DNA of 64,000 nucleotides from JANNPJ01 sp965200525 (GTDB taxonomy: Bacteria; Actinomycetota; Actinomycetes; Actinomycetales; Kineosporiaceae). The stretch spans positions 3,534,001 to 3,598,000 of the forward strand of contig OZ241368.1 of NCBI GenBank assembly GCA_965200525.1, written 5' to 3'. Shown here one piece after another: positions 50,166 to 58,116 of this stretch; the stretch's first letter is position 1, and the number at the start of each line of letters is the position of its first letter. The notes below the pieces were generated by a model that saw only the letters and a list, made by a program, of their open reading frames with translations, was not told the origin of the DNA and did no database searches. The position numbers and the translations under genes were made by a program.

Positions 50166-51572
50166 TCAGCTCGGCTTCTCGTGGAGCAGGGTGGCGGCGA
50201 CGGCGGCCAGGGTGAGGTCGCTGTTGGCCGGCCCGATCAGCATCAGGGCCACCGGCCGGCCGTCGGAGGTGACGCCGATCGGCAGGCTCAGGGCGGCCAG
50301 GTCGAGCAGGTTGGTGAAGTGGGTGTAGTGGCCGAGCATCGCGTTGCGGGCCATCGGTTGCTCCAGCACCTGCTCCACCGTGAACGTCGTCCCGATGGTC
50401 GGTAGCAGGAGGGCATCGACGTCGTCCCAGACCTTGGAGGTCACGTGCCGCAGGTTGCGCAGCTTGTGCTGGGTCCGGAAGGCGTCGGCGGCGCTGAAAT
50501 CGGCTCCGCTCTCGATGATTCCGCGAACCACCGGGTGGACCGAGCCCGGGTGGGTGGAGACCGGGTGGGCGGCCAGGAAGCCTTCCAGGTCGGCCAGTCG
50601 CTCGGCCACCCAGGCACCTTGGTAGAGCAGGGCGCCGGCTTCGAGGAACGGCGCCAGGTCGAGCGGCACCTGCTCGGCGCCGAGCAGCTCGACGGCATTC
50701 TCGCGGGCCGCCAGGTGAGCTTCGCGCATCGGCTCGTCACCGAAGAACTCCAGGTCGGCGACCGGAGGCAGGCCCAGCCGGAGTGGCCGGCCGGCCGCCG
50801 GCAGGTCGAGGGCCGGGGCCAGTTCGGCGGGGGTGCGGCCCCACGGATTGTCCGGGTCGGGCCCGACGATCACCTCGAACAGGGTCAGCGCGTCGGCCAT
50901 CGTGGTGCCCATCACCGTGATGCCGTCGATCGTGCGGCAGGCCGGCTGCAGGCCGAGCGTGCTGACCAGGCCCAGGGTGGGCTTGATCCCGATCACCCCG
51001 TTCAGGGCGGCCGGCACCCGGCCGGAGCCGGCCGTGTCGGTGGCCAGCGCGACCGGGACGATGCCGGTCGCCACGGCCAGGGCCGAGCCGGAACTCGATC
51101 CGCCCGAGACCATGCCCTGGCCGTACACGCTCAGCGGGATGCCGTACGGCGAGCGGGCCCCGACCAGGCCGGTGGCGAACTGGTCGAGATTGGTCTTGCC
51201 GACGACGATCGCCCCGGCGTCGACCGCTCGCTGCACCGCGGTGGCTGAACGATCGGGCCGGTAGCTGAAGTCGGGGCAGGCATTGGTGGTCGGGAAGCCG
51301 GCTACATCGATGTTGTCCTTGACCGCGAGCGGTACGCCGTAAAGGGGTAGGTGCTCGATCCCGCCCGCCGCCTGCGCGGCCGCCTCCAGTCGGCCCGCCT
51401 CGGCCAGAAGAGCCTCTGCCGTTCCGACGGTGATCCAGGCATGATCATCGAAGGTTCGCTCGATTTCCGCCAGGACGGCAGTGATCACCTCGGTGGGGGT
51501 GGTGACGCCGGCGGCGTAGGCGTCGTGAAGCTCTGCCAGTGACCGGCCGAAAGATCTGCGCTCCGAACTCAT
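50166..51572 (-). CDS. Amidase, allophanate-hydrolase (AtzF)-like
   Basis: A 468-residue amidase-signature enzyme. The Ser-cisSer-Lys triad is visible: Lys in LPLYGVPLAVKDNIDVAGFP, cis-Ser in MVSGGSSSGSALAVA, Ser in LATDTAGSGRVPAALNG. Segments GKTNLDQFATGLVGARSPYG and GIKPTLGLVSTLGLQPAC are those of allophanate hydrolases, which split allophanate to ammonia and carbon dioxide. The extra C-terminal domain of full-length AtzF (usually about 600 residues) is absent. It starts ATG at 51572 and lies 91 bases after the GntR gene. Confidence 0.8.
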   Translation of the reverse strand: MSSERRSFGRSLAELHDAYAAGVTTPTEVITAVLAEIERTFDDHAWITVGTAEALLAEAGRLEAAAQAAGGIEHLPLYGVPLAVKDNIDVAGFPTTNACPDFSYRPDRSATAVQRAVDAGAIVVGKTNLDQFATGLVGARSPYGIPLSVYGQGMVSGGSSSGSALAVATGIVPVALATDTAGSGRVPAALNGVIGIKPTLGLVSTLGLQPACRTIDGITVMGTTMADALTLFEVIVGPDPDNPWGRTPAELAPALDLPAAGRPLRLGLPPVADLEFFGDEPMREAHLAARENAVELLGAEQVPLDLAPFLEAGALLYQGAWVAERLADLEGFLAAHPVSTHPGSVHPVVRGIIESGADFSAADAFRTQHKLRNLRHVTSKVWDDVDALLLPTIGTTFTVEQVLEQPMARNAMLGHYTHFTNLLDLAALSLPIGVTSDGRPVALMLIGPANSDLTLAAVAATLLHEKPS

Positions 51573-51663
51573 GTTGTCGACTGTCGACCGTTTGTGTATC
51601 CACTACCGCCACCAACAAGTTACGGCTATGTGACAGAGGGTCTTAAAGCGGTCAATCCGCGGC

Positions 51664-52326
51664 TCAGCGGAGGTAGGTCTGAGCTCCGTGGCTGGCCAGA
51701 GCGGCGATCACGGTGTCGACGTCGTTGCTCTCCACTGCTTCCAGCAGGACGGCGTGCCGGCGGATGCCGTCCAGCGGGGCGGCCACCTCGGACTCGCGGC
51801 GCAGGTTGAGGGCCATGTGCATCTGCAGCTTGAGCAGGATCGGCTCGTAGGCCTGCAGCAACTGCCGGTGGCCGGCCAGGGCGACCAGCTCGACGTGGAA
51901 CCGGCGGTGGGAGTCGGCCAGTTCGAGCAGGTCGCCGGTGGTGGCGGCGCGGCGCATGATGGCCAGTTCGGAGCGGACGGCGTGCAGGTCGCCCGGCGTG
52001 CAGGGCAGCGCCTTGGAGATCGCGAACCGCTCCAGGACGTCGCGCACCTCAAAGAGCTCCTCGGCGTCCAGTGCCGACAGGGTGGCCACCCGGACTCCGC
52101 GCCGGGGCAGATGCTCGACCATGCCCTGCTGGGCCAGCAGCCGCAGGGCCTCGCGCAAGGGAGCCCGGCTGATCCCGAACCGCTTGGTCACCTGCTCCTC
52201 GACCAGGCGCTCGCCCGGGACCAGGGCGCCGGCCAGGATCTCCCGGCGGAGCCGGTTGACGCTGAGCTCGACCAGGCTGGAGGGGCCAAGGCCGATGTCG
52301 ACCGGCTCGGTCATCTTCTCGCTCAT
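51664..52326 (-). CDS. GntR family regulator, FadR/FCD subfamily
   Basis: A 220-residue regulator. The N-terminal winged helix includes VNRLRREILAGALVPGERLV and EEQVTKRFGISRAPLREALR, then LLAQQGMVEHLPRRGVRVAT. The FCD ligand domain (about 90-220) has ELFEVRDVLERFAISKAL, DSHRRFHVELVALAGHRQLL (His/Asp metal site) and HAVLLEAVESNDVDTV. ATG at 52326 or 52314. It heads the amidase/hydrolase/permease cluster, so it most likely represses that pathway and responds to a pathway metabolite. Confidence 0.88.
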   Translation of the reverse strand: MSEKMTEPVDIGLGPSSLVELSVNRLRREILAGALVPGERLVEEQVTKRFGISRAPLREALRLLAQQGMVEHLPRRGVRVATLSALDAEELFEVRDVLERFAISKALPCTPGDLHAVRSELAIMRRAATTGDLLELADSHRRFHVELVALAGHRQLLQAYEPILLKLQMHMALNLRRESEVAAPLDGIRRHAVLLEAVESNDVDTVIAALASHGAQTYLR

Positions 52327-52452
52327 GCCGTGCCCCCTCTGTGCTCGATCATGACGTTTGCTCCATGGTGCCCTGTCCTGGGCCGCCGGTTTCCCAGTGA
52401 TCTCACAGTGCTACCGCAGTTCATCCACACGTGAGCGGCTGACGCTGACGGC

Positions 52453-53040
52453 ATGGTTGAGAACGAAGCACAGACGATGACCGTACCCGTGACGGCCGAC
52501 CCTTCCGCCACTCCACCGCCGGTCGAGGCGCCGGCTCAGCCGTGGGCGGCGGCTCCCGACCGTCCGGCCGACCCCGGGTCGACGAGTGGGTCGGTGAGCG
52601 AGCCGACGAGCCGGCCGGGGAGTGAGCCGATCGGTGAGCCGGTGCCCGGTTCGGCGTCCGTTCGCTCCCGGGATCTGGCCGCCCGGTTGCGCACGCCGGC
52701 AGTGGTGGCGGTGGCCGGTGGCATCCTGCTGTTCGGGGTCGGTTTCGGGTCCGGGTTCGTGGTCGGGCATGACGGCAACAGCTCCGGCGGGACCGCCGTC
52801 AACCCCGGATTCCCGCGCGGGCGAGGCGGTTTCGGCCCCGGCGGCCAGGGTCAGACCGGTCAGGGTCAGGGGCAGCAGGGGTTCGGCGGCCAGCAGGGCC
52901 TCGGCGGTCAGCTCGGCCAGGGGCAAACGAGCCAGGGTCAGACCGGCCAGACGCAGCCCGGGCTCGGCGGGCAGTCGGACGGCACGACCGGATCAACCGG
53001 TACGACGACCGATACGACGGCGCTGACTCAGACGCTGTGA
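52453..53040 (+). CDS. Single-pass membrane protein with Gly/Gln-rich extracellular tail
   Basis: A 195-residue protein. Residues 1-75 are Pro/Ser/Thr-rich cytoplasmic; one helix lies about 83-105 (VVAVAGGILLFGVGFGSGFV); the rest is low-complexity: GQTGQGQGQQGFGGQQGLGG and related GQ/TQ runs, then a Thr-rich end. I recognise no domain. The ATG at 52453 is preceded by no strong ribosome site; a later ATG at 52477 is possible. Gly/Gln-rich tails of this type are seen in surface or wall-associated proteins. Confidence 0.6.
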   Translation: MVENEAQTMTVPVTADPSATPPPVEAPAQPWAAAPDRPADPGSTSGSVSEPTSRPGSEPIGEPVPGSASVRSRDLAARLRTPAVVAVAGGILLFGVGFGSGFVVGHDGNSSGGTAVNPGFPRGRGGFGPGGQGQTGQGQGQQGFGGQQGLGGQLGQGQTSQGQTGQTQPGLGGQSDGTTGSTGTTTDTTALTQTL

Positions 53041-53300
53041 CGTCGGCGGGAGTCCCGGAACTCCAAGGGCCGGGCCGGGCGGTCTCGAAGGCAGTGGCAG
53101 AGATGAACACGACCGGCAGTCGGTGGGCCGTCCCCTCCGGCGGCCCGGCGGCTGCCGGTCATGTTCATCTGGCGATCGGCGGCGAGCATCCCCCGCGCTA
53201 TCGCTGTGTAAGCGATCTGCGACCGAAAGTAACGATATCCCGCGTGGCGAGTGGATAGCGACGCTCGACGGCCGGAATGGTCAGTTCGGCCGAGAGTCGG
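53041..53300. other. Intergenic stretch with no recognisable gene
   Basis: No reading frame has a credible start and codon pattern here. The stretch has mixed composition, with an AT-richer tract around 53195-53240 (TAAGCGATCTGCGACCGAAAG region). Confidence 0.5.
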
Positions 53301-53771
53301 TTAGGGCGTGTGCGGGGCATCCGCGGCGATCAGCCGACGAGCCTGTTCGACGTCCAGTTCGCCGTTGGCCAGCGCCTGCAGGGTGCTCAACCGCGGGTCG
53401 GTGCCGGGCCCGGTGACGGGCGTCCCGGCCGCGGGCTCCGCTTCGGGAACCGGAGCGAGGTCGAGCTTGCGCAACAGATCGTCGAACCGGGCCCGGGCGG
53501 TGGGGTAGCTGACGCCGAGGTGGCGCTCGAGCTCCTTCATGTTGCCTCGCGAGGTGAGGAACACGGTGAGGACATCGAGGGCCCCGGCGTCCAGGGCGCA
53601 GAAGTCGCAGCGGTCGAACTCGCCCGAGATCCCGGTGCCGCAGGCGTCGCAGCCGAGCTGGGTCACCCGCAGCCGGTCGGCGCACACCGGGCACTCCCGG
53701 GGTGCGCGAAAGCTGTTGCGCTCCGGTCGATCTGCGGCCGGATGCTGATGGTTGAACCGGCCGCCGGTCAT
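53301..53771 (-). CDS. DUF2089 family zinc-ribbon/helix-turn-helix protein
   Basis: A 156-residue protein. A zinc ribbon is formed by CPVCADRL and CDACGTG (about residues 27-46), followed by FDRCDFCALDAG, FLTSRGNMKELERHLGVSYP and ARARFDDLLRKLDL, the DUF2089 core that resembles an HTH. The C-terminal 30 residues (LSTLQALANGELDVEQARRL) resemble a SHOCT-type helix pair. ATG at 53771 overlaps the next gene's stop (ATGA), so it is coupled to the SHOCT/adhesin-like gene. It probably regulates that gene, but no target is proven. Confidence 0.8.
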   Translation of the reverse strand: MTGGRFNHQHPAADRPERNSFRAPRECPVCADRLRVTQLGCDACGTGISGEFDRCDFCALDAGALDVLTVFLTSRGNMKELERHLGVSYPTARARFDDLLRKLDLAPVPEAEPAAGTPVTGPGTDPRLSTLQALANGELDVEQARRLIAADAPHTP

Positions 53772-54619
53772 GCCGGCACCCAGCCCCAGGCCTGGGCCTG
53801 CACGGTCACCGAACTCATCACGGCCTCCAGCCTCAGTCGGTCTCGGCCGCCGCCGATGGTCAGCTCGCTGGTCTCGCCGTCGAACGGGAACGTGGTGCCC
53901 GGCTGATCGGGCAGTACCAGCCGGCCCATCCGGTTGCTGCCGGAGATGGTCAGGTCGGCCCCGGACGGGATCGACAGCCGCACGGACGACGACTCGCAGA
54001 ACAGCCGGGACCGGCCGGTCGGGACGGCGGTGAGCTTCGCCGACGACGAGACCGCCTCGACGTCGAACGGGCAGCGCATCCGGTCGGCCTTCAGGGACGA
54101 GGCGACCAGGTGAGCTTTCAGTCCGGACTGCAGGCCGGAGAGTTTGACCTCGGCCCCGGTGACGTCGAGTTCCAGGGCCAGGGCTGGATTGATCCGCACC
54201 GTGAGCTGGTGATCGCGCCAAGCCCGGGCCCAGGCGATGGTCCGGGGCAGGTCGCTGAACGAGAACCGGCCGCCGCTGGGTGATCCGGCTCGCTCGCGAT
54301 CGGCCTCGTCGTCGTCCAGGGGCCCGGGGGTGCTGATCTCGAGCACCGAGCCCGAGCGCTGCACCGAGTGGCGGCCGACGACGTGCAACTGGGCCACGCT
54401 CGGGTCGGTGGTGACCTGCACCGAGCGGTACGAGGTCTTCAGTCGGACGGTGGTCACCGGTTCGTCCGGCTCGGGCCGGCCGTGGTCGGCCTCCGGGCTC
54501 GGGCCGGCAGGAGGCGAAGGCGGGGCCGGCGGATCGCCGCCCAGGGCGTGCAGCGCCTCTTCGGGGGTGAGCTCACCGGCGGCGACCCGCTGGAGAACGG
54601 CTTCCAGATCTTCACTCAT
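53768..54619 (-). CDS. SHOCT-like and DUF4097-type adhesin-like protein
   Basis: About 283 residues. A SHOCT-like helix pair opens it (EDLEAVLQRVAAGELTPEEA), then a Pro/Glu-rich linker (about 28-58). The remainder is a right-handed beta-strand domain with repeated short segments (VKLSGLQSGLKAHLVASSL, SSSVRLSIPSGADLTISGSN) as in DUF4097 proteins. No signal peptide or membrane helix. ATG at 54619 is preferred because TACATT lies 7 bases before it; 54625 is also open. It overlaps DUF2089. The repeat AAAGCGA/TCGCTTT lies just upstream. Confidence 0.72.
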   Translation of the reverse strand: MSEDLEAVLQRVAAGELTPEEALHALGGDPPAPPSPPAGPSPEADHGRPEPDEPVTTVRLKTSYRSVQVTTDPSVAQLHVVGRHSVQRSGSVLEISTPGPLDDDEADRERAGSPSGGRFSFSDLPRTIAWARAWRDHQLTVRINPALALELDVTGAEVKLSGLQSGLKAHLVASSLKADRMRCPFDVEAVSSSAKLTAVPTGRSRLFCESSSVRLSIPSGADLTISGSNRMGRLVLPDQPGTTFPFDGETSELTIGGGRDRLRLEAVMSSVTVQAQAWGWVPA

Positions 54620-54631
54620 AGCCATAAATGT

Positions 54632-54665
54632 AAAGCGAACCTACCAAACAAGGAAGGGTCGCTTT
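54632..54665. promoter_or_regulatory. Spaced inverted repeat upstream of the SHOCT/DUF2089 operon
   Basis: AAAGCGA (54632-54638) and TCGCTTT (54659-54665) are perfect 7-base arms 20 bases apart. They flank the likely promoter of the minus-strand operon and lie 13 bases beyond its start. A two-site operator is plausible. Confidence 0.5.
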
Positions 54666-54812
54666 CTAATCTCAGGGCTTCGGCATCTCAAGATGCGCCG
54701 AGCCTGGCGTCGATGAATAGTCGTAGCAGGCGCTCGCCCCGGGGGCCGTGGCCGCAACAGAGCTGGCCGCGAGCCGGGCGAGAGTGCTTGATAGTCGAGT
54801 GAAGGAGATCTC

Positions 54813-54986
54813 ATGAGTGCGACTGACAAGATCAAGAACGCCGCGCAGGACGTGACCGGCAAGGTCAAGGAAGCGGTCGGCAAGGGCACCGACAACGAGC
54901 AGCTCGAGGCCGAGGGTAAGGGCGACCAGGTGTCGTCCGACTTCAAGCAGGCCGGCGAGAACGTGAAGGACGCCTTCAAGCACTGA
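54813..54986 (+). CDS. CsbD family stress-response protein
   Basis: A 57-residue, highly charged helical protein, MSATDKIKNAAQDVTGKVKE then AVGKGTDNEQLEAEGKGDQ, ending AFKH. The repeated GKVKEAVGK / EGKGDQ pattern and length are those of CsbD, a SigB-controlled general-stress protein in Bacillus; its biochemical role is unknown. ATG at 54813 has AAGGAG 6 bases upstream, and a perfect terminator follows 12 bases after the TGA, so it is a complete one-gene unit. Confidence 0.93.
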   Translation: MSATDKIKNAAQDVTGKVKEAVGKGTDNEQLEAEGKGDQVSSDFKQAGENVKDAFKH

Positions 54987-54997
54987 TGTTCATCGAT

Positions 54998-55034
54998 GCG
55001 TGGCCCCCGATCCGGCGTGGATCGGGGGCCACGC
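54998..55034 (+). terminator. Terminator after csbD
   Basis: GCGTGGCCCCCGATCC (54998-55013) pairs with GGATCGGGGGCCACGC (55019-55034), a perfect 16-base-pair stem with a 5-base loop, followed by TCCCTTTT. Confidence 0.92.
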
Positions 55035-55105
55035 TCCCTTTTGCGGTGCAGCATGGGGGGCAACGGTCTGCGCACGGGCGCAGCGATCTCAAGGAGTGAG
55101 TGCAG

Positions 55106-55540
55106 ATGCCCAGTCGCGATGCGACAACCCACTGGACCGGCGGGATCCGGAACGGCTCCGGCAAGGTCAGTCTGGACTCGTCGAACCTGGGCGAGTACAC
55201 CGTCTCGGCGGCCACCCGGTTCGCCGGCCCGGACGGTCAGACCAGCCCCGAAGAGCTGATCGCCGCGGCCCACTCGTCTTGCCTGGCGATGAACTTCGCC
55301 GGAACCCTCGCCGCGGAGAACCTGGAGGCCGAGTACATCGACGTCTCCGCCGAGGTGACCGTGGACCCCGACCCGGCGGGCGGTTTCTCCATCACCGGGA
55401 TCGACCTCACCATCTCGGTCAAGCTGGACGGGGTGGACGAGGCCCGGTTCCAGGAGCTCGCGGCCAAGGCCGAGAGCACCTGCCCGGTGACCAAGGCCCT
55501 GGCCGCCACCAAGATCACGTACCAGGCCGGCCTGGCCTGA
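55106..55540 (+). CDS. OsmC/Ohr family peroxiredoxin
   Basis: A 144-residue thiol peroxidase. Both redox cysteines are visible, in AAHSSCLAMNFAG (about 62) and AESTCPVTKAL (about 128), spaced as in OsmC. The start at 55106 is preferred to GTG at 55100 because AAGGAG is 9 bases upstream. It reduces organic hydroperoxides. The gene is directly after the csbD terminator and before a hairpin preceding the P450 gene. Confidence 0.92.
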   Translation: MPSRDATTHWTGGIRNGSGKVSLDSSNLGEYTVSAATRFAGPDGQTSPEELIAAAHSSCLAMNFAGTLAAENLEAEYIDVSAEVTVDPDPAGGFSITGIDLTISVKLDGVDEARFQELAAKAESTCPVTKALAATKITYQAGLA

Positions 55541-55570
55541 CGTCGGCGAAGCGGCCGACCGCTTCATCTG

Positions 55571-55613
55571 CCGGAGGAGTCCACGTACTCTCGAAGTCCG
55601 TGGACTCCTTCGG
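55571..55613. terminator. Hairpin between osmC and the P450 gene
   Basis: AGGAGTCCACG (55575-55585) pairs with CGTGGACTCCT (55599-55609); with one G-U pair it extends to about 15 base pairs. It lies 31 bases after the OsmC stop and 16 bases before the P450 start. No T-run. Confidence 0.6.
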
Positions 55614-55628
55614 CATGAGCGAGGTCTG

Positions 55629-56951
55629 ATGGCTGCCCCGATCGTCACCTGGGCCGCACGGCACGGCCTGATCAAGGTCGCCCTGAACCGGGCCGCCCGC
55701 AGGGGGGAACCGCAGGCTCTGCTGATGATCGACCGCAAGTCGCGGGAGAACCCGTTCCCGCTCTACGACCGGCTCCGGGCCGGCGGGCCGATCTCCCGGG
55801 GCCGGCTGACCTACGTCGCCCCCTCGCACGAGGCCGCGTCGGCCGTCCTGCGCAGCGACGTCTTCAAGGTCGGGCTCAACCTGGCCAACGTGCCCTGGTA
55901 CCTGCGCCGGGTGCTGGCCCCGAGCGGCGACGGGCGGATCGTCGGCCCGATGGAACCGCCGTCCCTGCTGGCCGTGAACCCGCCGATGCACACCCGCTAC
56001 CGCCGGCAGGTGGCCAAAGTCTTTACCCCGCGGGCGGTGGCCGCCCTGGAGCCGCGGGTGCGCCAGATCGCCGACGAACTGCTCGACGACCTGGCCGGGC
56101 GCGACCCGGTCGCCCCGATCGACCTGGTCGCCGACTTCGCCGAGTTGCTGCCGGTGACCGTGATCGCCGAGATCCTCGGCGTCCCGCTCGATCAGCGGGA
56201 CGACTTCCTGCGCTGGGGCAACGGCGCGGCGCTCTCGCTCGACCCCGGGCTGAGCTACCGGGAGTACCGCGAGTGCCTGCGCGGCATCACCGCGCTCAAC
56301 GAGTGGATGTACGCCCACGTCGAGCGGCTGCGCCGGCACCCCGGCGACGACATGCTGAGCAAGCTGATCACGGTCGAGGACGACGACGTGCGGATGTCCG
56401 ACGTCGAACTGGTGACCACGGCCAACCTGTTGCTCGCGGCCGGGTTCGAGACCACGGTCAACCTGATCGGCAGTGGCGCCCAGGTGCTGCTCAGCCATCC
56501 CGACCAGCTCGAGGTGCTGCGGCGGGACCCGTCCGTCTGGGCCAACGCCGTCGACGAGATCCTGCGGTTCGAGTCGCCGGTGCAGAACACCGCCCGCTAC
56601 GCCGCGGCCGACACCGAGATCTGCGGGCTGGCGATCCCCGAGAGCGGGTTCGTCCAGGTGCTGATCGGCGGGGCCAACCGCGATCCGAAGGTGTTCGCGG
56701 AGCCGGACCGGTTCGACGTCCGGCGCCCGAATGCCCGTGACCATCTGGCCTTCTCGGCCGGCGTCCACTACTGCATCGGCGCCTCGCTGGCCCGCGCCGA
56801 AGGCCGGATCGGGCTGCGGGCCCTGTTCGAGCGGTTCCCGGAGCTGGCCCTGGCCGGGCCGGCCACCCGTCGTCCGACCCGGACCCTGCGCGGTTACGCG
56901 ACGCTGCCGGTACGAACCGGGCCGAGCCGTTCGGTCAGCGCGCCGGCCTGA
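55629..56951 (+). CDS. Cytochrome P450
   Basis: A 440-residue heme monooxygenase. The I-helix oxygen motif is LLLAAGFETTVNLIG (Phe where His is usual), the ExxR pair is EILR in VDEILRFESPVQNTARY, and the heme cysteine loop is FSAGVHYCIGASLARAE. HxxxR is VNPPMHTRYRRQVAKVF. The N-terminus lacks a membrane anchor. No ferredoxin or reductase gene is adjacent, so electron donors must come from elsewhere. The substrate is unknown; many actinobacterial P450s act on fatty acids or secondary metabolites. Confidence 0.93.
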   Translation: MAAPIVTWAARHGLIKVALNRAARRGEPQALLMIDRKSRENPFPLYDRLRAGGPISRGRLTYVAPSHEAASAVLRSDVFKVGLNLANVPWYLRRVLAPSGDGRIVGPMEPPSLLAVNPPMHTRYRRQVAKVFTPRAVAALEPRVRQIADELLDDLAGRDPVAPIDLVADFAELLPVTVIAEILGVPLDQRDDFLRWGNGAALSLDPGLSYREYRECLRGITALNEWMYAHVERLRRHPGDDMLSKLITVEDDDVRMSDVELVTTANLLLAAGFETTVNLIGSGAQVLLSHPDQLEVLRRDPSVWANAVDEILRFESPVQNTARYAAADTEICGLAIPESGFVQVLIGGANRDPKVFAEPDRFDVRRPNARDHLAFSAGVHYCIGASLARAEGRIGLRALFERFPELALAGPATRRPTRTLRGYATLPVRTGPSRSVSAPA

Positions 56952-57042
56952 ACCGGCCGAGACCGATAACGGAACGCTGACGTTCGGCCGGCCCCGGCCG
57001 CAAATGCCCTCCGGGACCGGACGGCCGTGACAGCGTGGCCGG

Positions 57043-58101
57043 ATGCGCGTACTCGTCACCGGCGGAGCCGGCTTCATCGGATCGGCCGTGGTTCGCGAGC
57101 TCACCCGGCAGGGGCACCAGGCGGTGGTGATCGACTCCTGGCGGGCCGACGTCCACGGCGAAGGGGCCGGGCCGGTCGAGCCGGGTGAACCGGCCGGGGT
57201 CGAGCAGGTTCGGGGCGACGTCCGCGACCCCGGGGCGATCGCCGGGGCGCTGGCCGGCGTGGACGCCGTGGCCCACCTGGCCGCCAAGGTCGGGTTGGGG
57301 GTCGACCTGGACGACCTGGACGACTACGTCTCCAGCAACGACCTCGGCACGGCGGTACTGCTGAAGGCGCTGGCGCACGCCCCGGCCCGGCGCCTGGTGC
57401 TGGCCGGCTCGATGGTGGTGTACGGCGAGGGGGCCTACGAGTGCTCGGTCCACGGCCCGGTCGCCCCCGGGCCGCGGCGCGAGAGTGACCTGGCGGCGGG
57501 CAATTTCGAGCCGCCCTGCCCGATCTGTGACCGGTCGCTGAAGCCGGGCCTGGTCACCGAGGAGGCCCCGGCCGACCCACGCAACGGGTACGCCGCAACC
57601 AAGCTGCACCAGGAGCACCTGGCCGCGGTCTGGGCCCGGGAGACCGGCGGCACGGTGGCCTCGATGCGGTTCCACAACGTCTACGGCCCGGGCATGCCCC
57701 GGGACACCCCGTACGCCGGGGTGGCGGCCATCTTCCGGTCGGCGCTGGAACAGGGCCGGGCTCCCACGGTGCTTGAGGACGGCGCCCAGCGGCGCGACTT
57801 CGTCGAGGTCAGCGACGTGGCCCGGGCCGTGGTGGCCGCGCTCAGCGTGTCCGGCCCCGAACCGGCCTTCCGGGCCTACAACGTGGGCAGCGGGCGGGTC
57901 GGCACGATCGGCGAGCTGGCCGGCCTGCTGGCCGAGACCATGGGCGGGCCGGAACCGGTGCTCACCGGCGGCTACCGGCTCGGCGACGTCCGGCACGTCA
58001 CCGCGTCGTCCGAGCGGGCCGCGGCCGAACTCGGCTGGCGGGCCCGGATCTCGCTGGTGGACGGCGTCCGCGAGTTCGCCACCGCCCCGATGCGGCGCTG
58101 A
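57043..58101 (+). CDS. NAD-dependent sugar-nucleotide epimerase/dehydratase family protein with CxxC insert
   Basis: A 352-residue extended SDR protein. RVLVTGGAGFIGSAVV is the Rossmann nucleotide-binding motif; GSMVVYGEG (Ser), and GYAATKLHQEHLAAV hold the SDR catalytic Tyr-Lys. Between them about residues 155-165 read PPCPICDRSL, a CxxC pair that would suit a metal or disulfide and is unusual in this family. FHNVYGPGMPRDT and RRDFVEVSDVA complete the sugar-binding face. ATG at 57043. It is convergent with the sensor kinase and probably acts with the GT2 genes on a surface sugar. Confidence 0.85.
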   Translation: MRVLVTGGAGFIGSAVVRELTRQGHQAVVIDSWRADVHGEGAGPVEPGEPAGVEQVRGDVRDPGAIAGALAGVDAVAHLAAKVGLGVDLDDLDDYVSSNDLGTAVLLKALAHAPARRLVLAGSMVVYGEGAYECSVHGPVAPGPRRESDLAAGNFEPPCPICDRSLKPGLVTEEAPADPRNGYAATKLHQEHLAAVWARETGGTVASMRFHNVYGPGMPRDTPYAGVAAIFRSALEQGRAPTVLEDGAQRRDFVEVSDVARAVVAALSVSGPEPAFRAYNVGSGRVGTIGELAGLLAETMGGPEPVLTGGYRLGDVRHVTASSERAAAELGWRARISLVDGVREFATAPMRR

Positions 58102-58116
58102 GCCCGGCGCGCGGCC

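Noticed and set aside
51573..51663. A GntR operator between GntR and amidase genes
   Set aside because: GTGTATCCAC-like and GTCGAC elements are there, but arms are only three to six bases and no site stands out.
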